Source: Symbiodinium sp. CCMP2592 (taxonomy: Eukaryota > Sar > Dinophyceae > Suessiales > Symbiodiniaceae). Taken from it: DNA of 64,000 bases. The stretch lies in assembly GCA_905221615.1 (NCBI GenBank), contig CAJNDT010004001.1:900001-964000 (forward strand). Reading direction: 5' to 3'. The notes under the pieces are model-generated. The model did not search any database, was not told where the DNA came from, and was given only the letters and a program-made list of their open reading frames with translations. Below, one piece after another: positions 1 to 10,712 of this stretch (positions are counted from its first letter, which is position 1; each line of letters starts with the position of its first letter). A program made the position numbers and the translations under genes.

Positions 1-244
1 CTCCCGAAGTTGGGATTAGTTTTCGAAAAGGTAGCAGATTTCAGGCTTAGACTATTTATCAAAAGTCATCAAGTCGTAGACTCAGACTCAGAAGCAGTGT
101 GGATCGTGTTGTTGTCGTAGACACGGTTAGTTTCAATGAACCGAAGCCTTGTGATCGCCTTGTGAAGCTCCCAGTGCATGGGTCTGGCACCCTGTAGTGT
201 AGTGAACACCCGACAACCGCTCAACAGTCTTGTAGTGCCAGCTC
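1..244. other. Left edge, no gene seen
   Basis: Short AT-leaning stretch without a convincing ORF. It may be the upstream part of the methyltransferase remnant that follows, whose frame is closed here. Confidence 0.4.
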
Positions 245-1268
245 GTGCTTTCGCAGGAGAAGCTTGCTGACTTGGAAAAGACCCACGAGATCATTTTCCT
301 GCACATTTCCCCAATGCAGCTTGGGTGGCCTGTCAGGCAGTCCCGTGTCTTTACATGCAGCTTGAATCGAGAGAGCATGGCCTGGGTTGGGCCTGATCAA
401 TCTGCTGTTGCTGATCATTTTCTGCAGTTGTTTGGCAGAGAGATACAAGCAACTGCTGATGTTTTCCTTGCCGCGACTGATGCAGAAGTCTTTGATTTCT
501 TGCGTGAGCGGGCAAGCAAGCGAGGCTTGCAGTTGCCAGAAGACATGTCTTGGCAGGACGTGTCCATGCAACACGTCTACGCTCCAGGACAGCTTGTGAG
601 ATTGGAGAATTACGAGAAGGCCAGGCAAGAAGTTTTGTCTGAGAAGCATTCAGATGGTGCAGATGATGCTGCCGTCGCTGGTGATTCAGGTCCTTCACGT
701 GATTGCGGTGCATGGTATGCAGATCTAGAACAAAACCCAGGTCACGGCGCAAGTACCCCAGGACCCATTTTGCCGAGTGCCTTGACGCATGGAACCCTGC
801 ACAGTTGGTCGGCAAACCGACCAATGCTGCCGATGGAGCAGTATGTTGCGCACGGCTGGAATGTCTTTGCAGATGGAATGTCTTTGCAGATAGAACTTCT
901 TGGAAGCATGGTTGTGAAATTTTGCCTGCCTTGCAGAAACGTTCTATGTGTCAGCAGAAGAAGATGCTAGGAAACGGCTGGCATCTGCCAGTGATTGCGA
1001 GCTGGTGGTTCTATTGCATGTGTCACTCAGTCAAGCTGATCGTGCTGCCAGCATACAGCCCGAGAGGACTTTGTTGAGAAGCGGAGGGTCTAGCGAGTCT
1101 AGCTTCTCCCTTGGGCAGGACAGTCAGCAGAGTCTCAGCAGTTTCGGTGATTTTGGTGCTGCCACCGATTCCGACATGTCACGGCAACAGTTTCAGTCTG
1201 TGGCTTCCGACAGCCACGAGGAGAACCCAGGTGCCTCCCCGCGTCGCTTCGTTAGGTTCTTGCAGTAG
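245..1268 (+). pseudogene. C-terminal remnant of a C5-cytosine DNA methyltransferase-like protein, frameshifted
   Basis: Family role: transfer of a methyl group from S-adenosylmethionine to C5 of cytosine in DNA. What is visible: an open frame from 245 to about 890 with a motif-VIII-like stretch (V-R-Q-S-R-V-F, about 332-351), then D-L-E-Q-N-P-G-H-G at 722-748 followed by L-P-S-x-x-T-H-G. In another frame there is a motif-X-like G-N-G-W-H-L-P (970-990), and a Ser-rich tail continues in a third frame from 948 to 1,268. This combination is familiar from the target-recognition and C-terminal half of dinoflagellate C5-methyltransferases. The N-terminal half (SAM motif I, catalytic PC motif) must lie before the window or be lost. 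At least two frame changes make it a probable pseudogene or a mobile-element relic. No ATG start is assigned; the frame begins at GTG only because upstream is closed. Confidence 0.5.
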
Positions 1269-2157
1269 ATGCAGAAGGCAGCAGGCAGCAGGACGATGTG
1301 CCAGTTTTGCCGCCATGTGCATCTGTTTTGCTGTCCGGGCTTAGTGCTGCTCAGTTTGTACAGTCCGTAGCTCAGGCTAAGTTGAAGCCAATTCACACGT
1401 TTTTACAGATGCTGAGCAAGGTATGTTGAAGTGGGCCAGGGTATCTGCGAGATGTAGCGCACATATGTCATGCAATAGATTGATAGGTGGTCCCCAATAG
1501 CCCATAATCTGAGGTAATGCCCACATGTGCAAGCCGTCCCACTGGCCTACTTACGATGTTTGTGCTGGTAGTGTCGCTCTGCACAGTCTGAGCTGTCCTT
1601 GCATGGTACTTCCACATCACGAGGGCAAAAGCTGGTCACTAGTTTGTCGCTTTCTGTGCTGTGTGCTGGTGTTCGGAAGTGATTGTTAGACCTTTGCGGT
1701 CTGCCTGTAGCATGGGCCTCGCTCTCAGGTCAGAACTGAAATTTGTCGGTGAGCGTTGAATGGTTGAATAGTCTGCCTGCCAGGGTCGCTGAGGTCAGTG
1801 GCCATGCTTAGGTCAGGAATCAGGAAGCCTATCGTCAGACTGCAAGTGCAACTGTGTTGAGGTTGAAGCAGTATTCATGTCAGTGCCCCGTCACGCCTTG
1901 TCCTCCGCTCAGGGCCACTTCCGAGCCAATGGAACAACACAGTTTGGGGCCGGACAGAAGACACAGTTGCAGCCTCCACTAGAGTTTTGGCGCATCGGAA
2001 CCCAGAGCACTGAGTATCGACCTATGTTAGGAATTGCCTCGCTTGCATATACCGCACAACAGAAGTTTAGTGATCTAGTTGCAAGTGGTGCCGTGCCGTG
2101 TCACTCTTCTCTGTTGCTTGATCGGGGAAGCCCGGTCTCAAGCGCCTCGCAGTCATC
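1269..2157. other. Intergenic stretch, no gene recognised
   Basis: Only short ORFs in shifting frames (for example 1,877-2,203), with no recognisable motif. It would hold the 3' end of the methyltransferase relic and the 5' flank of the next ORF. Confidence 0.5.
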
Positions 2158-3338
2158 ATGGAGGATGACTTCGGCGACTTCCAGGATTGCCCGGGCATCG
2201 TAAAGCAGCTGGAACTGGCCAAAAAGCAGGGTGAGGCCGGTGATGGGGCGGCGCCAAGGGCCGGTAGATCCAAGGCCAAAGCGAAGGCCAAGGCTGCGGT
2301 CCTGAAGGTTTGCTTCATCACAACGTGCGAGTCCCAGTGCTTGAAGGGCAAGAGATGGTGCAAACCACATAACCAGAGCTTTGGATGAAGCAATGGGCAA
2401 CAGCGCAACGGCAACTGCAGCCATGGAGGAGTTCGAGGAGATGAACCCCTCGGATGGAAAATGGAAGCGCAAACAGCTGATCAATTGGTCACAGTTCAAG
2501 CGGCTTTACTGTGTATCCCAGATCAGGAGAAGCCGCCAAGGAACTCGCCCGTTTGAACACGGTGAGTGGATGATCCGGGGCCAGCACACCATGGGGTGGA
2601 GCAAGTCGGCCACTCAGAGTGAGTGGGACAAGCGTTTCAAGGATCCCAGCATTCACCGAGACAAGCTCGGCATCGACAAGAGCGACCGCCTCTGGATCCC
2701 GGTCATAGAGGAGCGCCACCGGCACACCGATCACATCAAGTCCTCCATGCTCGAGGAGGGCGGGGCTCAAGAGAAGCAGCTGAGTGCTGATGACCGTCGT
2801 GTGCTCTTGGCTCAGTGCAAAACCAACCTGCGAGATCGTGACCCTGACAGCTTCTTTACTCACGATGCCGAGGACACTGAGGAAACGCCGCCTCCAAAAG
2901 GAACCAAGCGTGGATTGGAGGAGGCTGATGAGGCTCAGACTCCGGCCGAGAAGAAGTTGAAAGCCAAGTTTGACAAGCTTTCCTCCTCAGGCCCAGCATT
3001 CACTGCCTTCAAGAACGCGGCCGCCACCAAGGTTAAAGACAAGCTTGCAGCCCACGTGAGAACAGCACAGGTTGTGAGGGCCAAGATGAACGAGGCCCGT
3101 ACGGCCACGGAGGAGTACAAGAATGCGCTCACTGAGAAGGATGCGGTTGTGGATTCATGGCAGGGTTGTGTTGCAGCCTGTGCAGAGATTCTGGCGACTT
3201 GGGATTATGATATCCCCAATCCGGCAGGTGACAATGCACAGGAGATGTTCGAGAAGTACCAGGTCAAGCTTGAGGACACGCTCAAGAGGCTACCGGATGT
3301 GAAGCTCGTGAAGGGCGACAGCAAGCTGTTTCCGAAGG
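2158..3338 (+). pseudogene. Unknown dinoflagellate-type protein, 5' part, interrupted by a copia element
   Basis: ATG at 2,158 opens a Lys/Ala-rich leader followed by a Cys/His cluster (C-x4-C-x3-C-x5-C-x2-H, ending R-W-C-K-P-H-N) that looks like a small metal-binding motif. At about 2,380 the frame must shift by one base (extra G) to continue into the long frame that runs to 3,338 and resumes at 10,713. This continuation has a basic, Trp-containing segment, then an acidic Glu/Thr stretch and a predicted coiled-coil region. A copia element begins after codon 319 of the long frame, and the 5-bp duplication GAAGG sits at 3,334-3,338. Without the element the long frame would encode about 704 residues (about 780 with the leader). 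Similar Cys/His-plus-W proteins are abundant in dinoflagellate gene sets, but I know no function. It could itself belong to a mobile element. Confidence 0.55.
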
Positions 3339-3440
3339 TAACAAACTTTGTAGAAACCCCTTTTGCTGCTTTCCACGACCAGTACGACGTGCGTGACTGT
3401 AGGCTCAAGTGTGCTTTGAAAAGTGTGCGTTGCTCTGTTG
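3339..3440 (+). repeat. 5' LTR of the copia element
   Basis: 102 bp, begins TAACAAACTTTG and ends GCTCTGTTG. It differs from the 3' LTR by C/T in the GCTGC/GCTGT segment. It is short for an LTR; no TATA box is evident. Confidence 0.93.
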
Positions 3441-3452
3441 TGGTAGCGGAGC
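3441..3452 (+). promoter_or_regulatory. Primer-binding site (initiator tRNA-Met-like)
   Basis: TGGTAGCGGAGC starts directly after the 5' LTR. It resembles the TGGTA(T/G)C(A/G)GAGC sites of copia elements, which pair with the 3' end of initiator Met-tRNA. The host tRNA sequence is not in the window, so pairing is inferred. Confidence 0.7.
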
Positions 3453-3654
3453 TTGCGAAGGTGCAAGCTCGTAAGTGTAGTGGGTTGTTGTGTGCCTAAG
3501 TGCTCGCGGCAATCCTGAGCCCTGGCTTGTGCCAGCATAGTCCAGGGGACTTTCTGCGCGTGTCGTGTGCTCGAGTGCTCGCGGCTTCCAGAACTTCGTT
3601 GTGAGGTACCTCCTTGCTTGGGAAGTAGTTTGAGCCTTGGGCCCTTCTTGAAGG

Positions 3655-5223
3655 ATGGCTACTTCGGCTGGTGAGGCGGCCCAGCCTCAGCCTGCGGCTG
3701 GAGATGATGGAGGGGCGAGCCCAGGGGGCGCGTCCGTGGGAGCGCCCGCGGCTACGCCGCCCTCGGCGCAAGCTGTGACCCCAGAGATCGTCTTGGGGCG
3801 TTTGGCAGAAGCGGTTTCTCAGCTAGCTGCAGCCAGTGGGTCGTCTGGTGGCAGTCCGTGGAAAGAGAGCAAGTGGATCAAGAGCCCAGAGGTTTTCAGT
3901 GCTAAGACCTTAGATGAGGAGGTTGCTCTTTGGCCCGATTGGTCCTTCAGCTTCCGGAACTTCATGGCAGTTCAAGATGATGAATATAGGGCTGATTTTG
4001 AGAAAGCCGAGACTGCAACGATGTGGGTTTCCTTTGAGGATTATAGTCCGGCTTTGCGAGCGCGTTCTTTGAGATTGTATTCGGTGCTGGCCTCCTACTT
4101 GAAGGGCCGTGCTTTGAAGATCTTGAGATCCGTGGCAAGTGGCGATGGCTTTAGGGTCTGGCGGCAGTTGGCAGAAGAATTGCAGCCATCGTCCCGACCC
4201 CGGACGCTGGCTTTAGCACAGGCCCTCACCAAGTTCCCACCTCTTCGAGATGGCGGTTCAGTCTTAGAGTATGCTCTCACGTTCGAAAAACTGGTCTCGG
4301 AGTACGAAAAGGCCTCCTCCAAGACCTACCCAGACGATTTAAAGATAGGGACCCTCCTCAGTGGCCTACCCCAAGATGTGAAGCGCTACTTGCAGTTGCA
4401 GATAGATGATTCAACAACTTATCAGAAGCTGAGGGGCATCTTGCTGCAGTTTGAGCGCACTTCAACAACTTGGAGCACGGAGTATGTCATGAAAGCCATA
4501 GGCCTCGATAAGAACTCGTACCCAGGAGATGGACAAGGTCTTGCCCCAATGGACGTGGACCGCGTCGAGAAAGGCAAAGCAAAGGGAAAGGACGCCAAGG
4601 GCAAGGGCCGTGGCGACAAAGGAAAGGGGTTTAAGGGCTACAAGGGGTACTACCAGACCGGCAAGGGCAAACCTGGTTTTGGCAAGGGCTTTCAGTTCGG
4701 TGGCTTCGGAAAAGGCAACCAGGACAAAGGCAAGGGCTACAAGGGCAAGTGGGCCCATGAAGGCGGCAAGCAGGGCAAGAAAGGTGGAGCTGTTAAGGGT
4801 CCTTGCTTTGTGTGTGGTCGCATGGGTCACCGAGCAGCTGAGTGCAGAGATCGCCGCGTGAACCAAGTTGAAGACGATAATGCCTCTGTGAGCACTAGGG
4901 CTTCCTCAAGTACTACCCGAACGGCATCCTCAACAACAACACCCTCAACAACAACCTCTTCCCCAGCCAAGGTTTGCCGCATGGAGCTGGACACGTGGCC
5001 GCTGATCGAGGAGCTCCCAGACGACGATGGTGACAACACTGGGGCTTGGCATAGCACTGCTTTGGTTTCGGAGGTTGACTTTTACGAGGGTGAAGAAGCT
5101 TGGGATGAGTATGGCTGGTGGGATGAATCCGAAATTCCTGCTGAAGCCTATGAGTACATCAGGGCAGTCAGTGCGTGTGATGGTTGGTACAGTGACTCTA
5201 GCGCTGAGAGTTTGAAGAGGTAG
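3655..5223 (+). CDS. Copia Gag (capsid-nucleocapsid)
   Basis: ATG at 3,655 gives 522 residues. The N-terminal 60 residues are Ala/Gly/Pro-rich. Residues about 80-290 form the conserved copia capsid region (W-P-D-W, Y-L-K-G-R-A, L-L-x-G-L-P). Residues 295-385 are an extreme Gly/Lys-rich basic tract (repeated G-K-G). A CCHC zinc knuckle, C-F-V-C-G-R-M-G-H-R-A-A-E-C, lies at about 383-396. A Ser/Thr-rich, then acidic, tail follows to TAG at 5,221. Role: assembles the cytoplasmic particle and binds the element RNA. The pol frame is -1 relative to gag and overlaps it by only 19 nt (5,202-5,220), so Pol would need a -1 shift there. I see no classical slippery heptamer. Confidence 0.88.
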   Translation: MATSAGEAAQPQPAAGDDGGASPGGASVGAPAATPPSAQAVTPEIVLGRLAEAVSQLAAASGSSGGSPWKESKWIKSPEVFSAKTLDEEVALWPDWSFSFRNFMAVQDDEYRADFEKAETATMWVSFEDYSPALRARSLRLYSVLASYLKGRALKILRSVASGDGFRVWRQLAEELQPSSRPRTLALAQALTKFPPLRDGGSVLEYALTFEKLVSEYEKASSKTYPDDLKIGTLLSGLPQDVKRYLQLQIDDSTTYQKLRGILLQFERTSTTWSTEYVMKAIGLDKNSYPGDGQGLAPMDVDRVEKGKAKGKDAKGKGRGDKGKGFKGYKGYYQTGKGKPGFGKGFQFGGFGKGNQDKGKGYKGKWAHEGGKQGKKGGAVKGPCFVCGRMGHRAAECRDRRVNQVEDDNASVSTRASSSTTRTASSTTTPSTTTSSPAKVCRMELDTWPLIEELPDDDGDNTGAWHSTALVSEVDFYEGEEAWDEYGWWDESEIPAEAYEYIRAVSACDGWYSDSSAESLKR

Positions 5224-8200
5224 ACTTTGCAAGCGTCGAGTGCTTTGAGCTAGAGTGTGAGCTTCCTTCCACCAGCACGCTTTGCTTCGAGCTTGATCGT
5301 GACAGCAGCGGAGATGAGTTTTTCCGAGAGTGCAGTTCTGAATGCGACTGTGAAGTTCGTGCGGTGTGCTGCCCTACGGACCCTTCCGAGCCCTGTGAAG
5401 TCATCTTGGATTCAGGTGCTGATGTCACTGTGCTTCCAGCGCATCTCTTCAGCACCGTCGGTGTGGCGGAGAAGCAGACTACTCGGCTCTTGGATGCCCA
5501 AGGCACGCCGATTCCGCAGATGTCGCAGAGAGCCAATGTTTCCTTTGTGGTGCAAGGGCTTGATGGTCGAGAGATTGTTTTCCGAGATCGAGCGGTGCTA
5601 GCAAATGTTCGGCAACCTTTGTTATGTGCTGGTAAGCTGTTTCGCGGTGGCTGGTATCCGAAAGCTAGTTCTACAGAAGACGGCGTCATGGTGATGTGCA
5701 AAGGCGATCAAGAGTTTCCCCTCCACTTTGCCCGAAATTCTGTTGCAGCCACCATGCGCATTCTGAGGACCGAAGAAGCTTGTGTACGCGTGGTGATTGA
5801 GGTGAGCGATGAGTTCTTAGCTGGACTCAAGCGGCAAGGCTGGCAAGTGACTTCGGGATCAACGCCCACACATGTGCAATGGAACTCTACAGTGACTGCA
5901 GACCCCAGCCAGCTTTATGACCCCGAGATCCTGCCTCTTCGTACCACGTTGGTGCACAAAGGGGAGAACAGGTTTGAGATTTTCGAGTGCGGTGAGAATT
6001 GGGAGTTGAAGCCTGTGGTGGATATAGGGTGCCAGCCGACTAGGATCGTGACCTTGTTGACTCAGAACGCCTTGGCTGCCACTGACCTGGGAAAAGTTGT
6101 TGCTGACCCTCAATCCCCTCTGGTTCCCAGGTTACCTGCTGCGTCTCAAGAAGAAGCTGCCGAACCTGGAGAAGCAGATGATGGAGTTCAACAGCCAGGC
6201 GCGCCCGTGGGCGGACCGGAGATGCAAGAAGTGCCATTGGAAGGCGAGGTGGTGAAGGTAGGTGACAAGGAGTTTCGTGAAACCTCTAGCCTTCGTGATC
6301 TTCGCTGGGCGTGCCGCTACTTGAAGCTTCCGCAGAGTGGTGCTAAGAGTTTGTTGTGGACGCGTTTGCAGAAAGAGATTGCACTCAACAAGCTCAAGTC
6401 AGCTGTGCAAGCAAGTGATGCAGTCATAGCAGAGTACACCCCTGATGTCAATCACGGCCCTCTTCCTCAACGCCCCGACGCTCAAACCGTTATGCTTCAC
6501 GAGCTGACTCACCTCCCTCGGGCCGATTGGTGTGAGAGCTGCCAAGCTGCCCTTTCGAGGGAGGATCCGCATCCAGAGGTTCAGCCGAAGAGAGAAGTGC
6601 CGGTTATCTCGGTAGACTGGATGTTCAATAGGACAGGAGAAACTGAGAATGATGAGCACCCCTTGACGACTCAGTTGGTGGCAGTGTGCCACACTACAAA
6701 GTACGTGGTCTGTGTGCCGGTTCGTTCTAAAGCAGCTGAGGACAACAAACCGGCCGTGGAAGAGCTGGTCAAGATGGCTTCGATCCTCGGCTTTGACCAG
6801 GTCACCCTTAGAGGGGACAGCGAGCCTTCAATGAAGAAGCTTTTGCAGATGGTGCAGATGGCTAGGACACGGTTGGGGTTAAAGACTGAGATTGAGACGG
6901 CAAACCCCGACTCCAGTGAACATCAGGGATTGAGAGCAGAGCGCTACATAGATAAAGTTCGCCGCCTTGGTCTTTGCCTCTTGCACACCGTGTCTGCCAA
7001 TTCGAAAGTCGAGTTGAAATCGAGCCACCCGTTGTACCAGTGGAGCTTCAGGCATGCAGCCTTCTTACTGACGCGTTACCATGTTCACACAGATGGGGTC
7101 ACTTCGTTCGAGTTGGTCCATGGGCGAAAGTTCGATGCAAAGATTGCAGCGTTTGGGTCGGTCGTCTTTTGCCAACTGTTACCCAAGCCGAAGACGAAAG
7201 GGATTCCATGGGAAAAGTGTGTGTACCTCGGCCGTTCCTCAATGGGTTCTTTGAGCATCGTCTCTTCCAGCAAGGGCATAGGGTATGCACGGACAGTTCG
7301 GAGAGCAGCTGAAGTATATCAAGCAGATGCTTTGCTGGCAATGCGCGGTGTTCCTTGGAATCCTTTGCAAGATGTAGTCACCATGCGTGTTCCTCGGGGC
7401 CCCCGAGTACGGGTTCCGTTGCTTGTTGATGCAGCACCTTCTGCTGCACCACCCGGGGACGAAGCGGCCAGTGATCCTCCAACCTCGGCGACTTCAGAAG
7501 CACCTGCAGGCAGCCCCGGGGAGAGCATCTTAGATGGGTTGAGTGGAGCTGCCAGCAACAGCTCACACGAGCTCATCCCAGCCGACATGGAGGTTGGAAG
7601 GGTTGAGTGGTTTCCCGTTCGTGTGGTAGATGCAGAAAAGCCGCATGGACACGAAGATGACATTGTGGTGTGTGACCCTGAAGAGAGTTTGGAGCTGCAG
7701 TGCGACGAGGGCTTTGCAAGTGAAGAGGAAGGCGTTCCCGAAACTTCTGACGGTGAGAGAGGTGACGCAGGGATGCCTTGGGAAGGCCGTGAGTATGTAG
7801 AGGGACCCCCAGAACTCGAAGCTCAGGCTTTGGCTGACCTTGACAAGCAGATGGAGCTCAAGGAGCTCGACCGCCTCCTTGGCATGACAGTGCTGAGACC
7901 GATGAATGGAGAGCAAGATAGAGAAGGGAAAGTGCGTCTTCAATGCAAGTATGTGCTGGACTGGCGATATAGGAATGGTTGGTTGCGTCGTGCACGGCTT
8001 GTTGCAAAAGAATACCGGTTTCTCGAGCCCTCGCTGACGGACCTGTATAGTCCTGCTTCGGTGTCCTGTAGCCACAAACTACTTGCGTGTTTGGCTGCAG
8101 GGAACAGCTCATTGGAGCTGCTGAGCGTCGACATTACCGACGCTTACTTGCAAGTGAGACAGAGGCGGCCCACGTACATCCAGACCCACATCGGCGACCT

Positions 8201-10187
8201 AGAACTCCTTTACAATCTACCCGGTCAGAGAGCAGGGGCAAAAGATTGGTTCACCCACCTCCTCGGGATCCTAAAGAACAAAGGCCTCAACAGCTTCATC
8301 GGCAACCCTTCTCTGTTCTGCGTAGAGCAAAAGTTGGCGCTGAACAGCCATGTCGATGATATGCAAATTCTAGGACCCAGGGGTGCGCCCATGCAATTGG
8401 CCAGTGACCTCAAGGCTGAAGGCTTGAGGTTGAAAGTGGATGGCCCCGTTGACTTGGGTAGTGGCTGTTCCCATTTCTTGAAGAAGAAGTTCCAAGGGCT
8501 CGGTGACGCCATTGAGGTGACCCAGGATACAAAGTATGCAGAAAGGCTTCAGTCAATCTTGGGTTTGGAGAAAGCTCACGGCAAGCAAAATCCGAGTCCA
8601 CCCAAGATTCCCGCGCCAGGGCAAGGAGCGAGCTTAGACTCCGAGCACCTCCACCTCTATAAGCGGTGCGTGGGTATCCTCATGTACATGAGTGCTGAGA
8701 GACCAGACTTGCAGTACATGGTGAAGGTGTTGTCTTCGAGGAATAGTTCCCCTACCGTTGAGGACTTTGGTCTGTTGCGTCATGTCGTGAAGTACCTCAA
8801 GTTACACCCAGTGATCCCGATTAGGTTGGAGAGGACCAAGCCAGGGAAGACCTTGAAGCAGAAGTGGGACGGTGTAGATCCTGATGAACCCGAAGATCCC
8901 AACATGCCGTTTGGAGCACACCATGTGTTGGAGGTAGTGACTGACGCAGATTGGGGAAGCCAAGCCTTCTCAGATCGGAGATCGATATCTTCGTTCTGCA
9001 TATTCCTCAACGGCAACCTGTGCCACGCAGGTAACAAAGTGCAGAAGACGATCAGCCTCAGTTCTGCCGAGTCCGAGCTGATGGCCACCTTGCTTGGACT
9101 CTCGGAGGGAATATTCCTTAAGCACATGTTGCAGTTTTTGGTTGGTTCCCAAGCTACGGTAAAGTTGGTGCACATGGTCGACAATGCGGCTACCAGAAGT
9201 ATCCTTCAACGCCAAGGGCTAGGAAGAACTCGACACATCAGCTTAGGGTACTTGTGGGCGCAGAAAGCGCTCAACGAAGGAGTGTATGAAACGAAGGCCA
9301 TTCCAACCAAAGATTGCCCAGCTGATTTGCAGACGAAGCCGCATCCGCGTACCAGGATGAATCATCTCATGAGCCTCATGGGTCTCGGCATTAACCACAG
9401 TGTGATGGTGAACCAAGTTAGTGCCACGCCAATCGCGACCAACATGGGAGCCGGTCAAATCCTTAGAGCTTTAGCGCTTTTGCTCGAGGGGGGAGTTGTG
9501 ACCGGCCAGTTTGCGCAGATGAGCGGCCATGCTTCGAGTACGACTTCGGGGTTTGAGTTCCTGTTCGGCCTGAGTGCGCAGAAGCTTCACTTCGCAATGT
9601 TCTTTGTGATGATGGTGTGCATGATCGGACTGGTGATTTACATGGCGCCCAAGAGGCGCTGGAATCGCGAGTCCACCGCCTCCAGCGACAACATGAACCA
9701 AGTGCGAGATCGAGTACATCAGTGGTTCTCCCGGGAGTTAGGAATCATTGAGGATGGCATCGCTAACCATGGCGAGCCCGGTGGCACTTGTGAAGACACA
9801 AGTTGGAGGGCGAGTCAGCCCTCAAGTTCTACAGCGCGCGATGGTGGAGATGAGCGTTGGCTTCTTTGTCCTTTTGAAGGTGCACACGGCAGTGACGACG
9901 AAGGGGGAGCCAACGAAGCTTACACACAGAGCTACTACTACGACGGCGAGGAGCAGGAGGAGCACAACGTCGAGAACGAGGTCCAGGACGTTCCTCATGA
10001 TCCTCGCGGTGATCCTGAGGACAAGGTCTACATCATCGGCGAGGCGAAGCGCGGCAAGAGTTACCACAAGGTCTCGTGTGGAAACGTGGTGCGTTGGATG
10101 AGTCATCTCCCATCCAATGTTAAGAAGATCGACCGCCAGGTTGCAGTGAACAAGCAGCTCAAAGCCTGCAAGCAGTGTAAGCCGTGA
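5202..10187 (+). CDS. Copia Pol polyprotein (PR-IN-RT-RH) with a C-terminal extension
   Basis: The open frame begins at 5,202 after a stop. Domains with residues counted from 5,364: aspartic protease D-S-G-A-D at about 16; integrase HHCC zinc site (H-x3-H...C-x2-C) at about 380-393 with D-D-E core residues in V-D-W-M, R-G-D-S-E-P and E-H-Q-G-L-R; reverse transcriptase with D-I-T-D-A-Y-L-Q-V and the metal-binding H-V-D-D (8,347-8,360), where Y-V-D-D is usual; RNase H with T-D-A-D-W, S-S-A-E-S-E and M-V-D-N-A-A. Beyond RNase H comes an unusual tail: one strongly hydrophobic segment (residues about 1,410-1,433, nt 9,591-9,662), an acidic linker, and a C-terminal module with Y-H-K-x-x-C and C-K-Q-C-K-P. 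No internal stop or frameshift is seen, so the element could be active. Fusion to Gag needs frameshifting or separate initiation. Confidence 0.9.
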
Positions 10188-10605
10188 ACGTGAAACCTGA
10201 AAGACTTGAGCGTAGAGTTTTCCTTTTAGCTTCTTGGCCTGTAAGTGCCGAGGTTGCTTTTGGACGTAAGCCTGTTTCTAGCAGCAGTCAAATGTCTGTA
10301 AAGAGCCGTTTTGGTCACCACGCTTTTGGTAAAGATGTGAGCTCTAACCTAGAACAAGAAAAGGGCCCCAAGATGCCAAAGCTCACATATGTCCTTGTTT
10401 TACTCTGTATGGGATGGTCGGGACTAGAACAAAATCTCCTTCCCTCCGCAAGAAGAGGCCCGACATCAGTAGTTTGAAGCTGTGGTGTGTACAGAGTGCT
10501 TTTTCGGTGAACTTCAGTTCTCTCCGGAGAGATGGGCTAACAGCTCATAGAAGCGCCGTTTGGAGTGGAACTCACTCGAGTGGATCGTCTGAGTTCCAAG
10601 GGGGG
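10188..10605 (+). other. Copia 3' untranslated region with polypurine tract
   Basis: No gene. The G-rich tract AAGGGGG (10,599-10,605) ends exactly at the 3' LTR and is the expected plus-strand primer. A second purine run lies near 10,358. Confidence 0.7.
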
Positions 10606-10707
10606 TAACAAACTTTGTAGAAACCCCTTTTGCTGTTTTCCACGACCAGTACGACGTGCGTGACTGTAGGCTCAAGTGTGCTTTGAAAAGTGTGCGTTGC
10701 TCTGTTG
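10606..10707 (+). repeat. 3' LTR of the copia element
   Basis: 102 bp, matching the 5' LTR at 101 of 102 positions by eye. It is followed by the second GAAGG copy at 10,708-10,712. Confidence 0.93.
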
Positions 10708-10712
10708 GAAGG

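Larger units (their letters stand above)
3339..10707 (+). mobile_element. Ty1/copia LTR retrotransposon, nearly intact
   Basis: Complete structure: 102-bp LTRs (3,339-3,440 and 10,606-10,707) differing at one position that I can see. They are flanked by GAAGG duplications (3,334-3,338 and 10,708-10,712). A primer-binding site resembling the complement of initiator Met-tRNA and a polypurine tract are present. Gag and Pol lie between, in the copia order protease-integrase-RT-RNase H. The near-identical LTRs argue for recent insertion. The LTR ends are TAACA...TGTTG instead of the usual TG...CA. The element lies in sense orientation inside an unknown ORF whose reading frame is restored by precise removal of the element plus one GAAGG. 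Confidence 0.93.

Noticed and set aside
3339-3499. End of the 2.4-3.5 kb ORF inside the LTR and leader
   Set aside because: It is the same artefact on the other side of the insertion.
10676-10712. Start of the 10.7-11.9 kb ORF inside the LTR
   Set aside because: These codons are LTR sequence read by chance; the real frame comes from 3,338 across the insertion.
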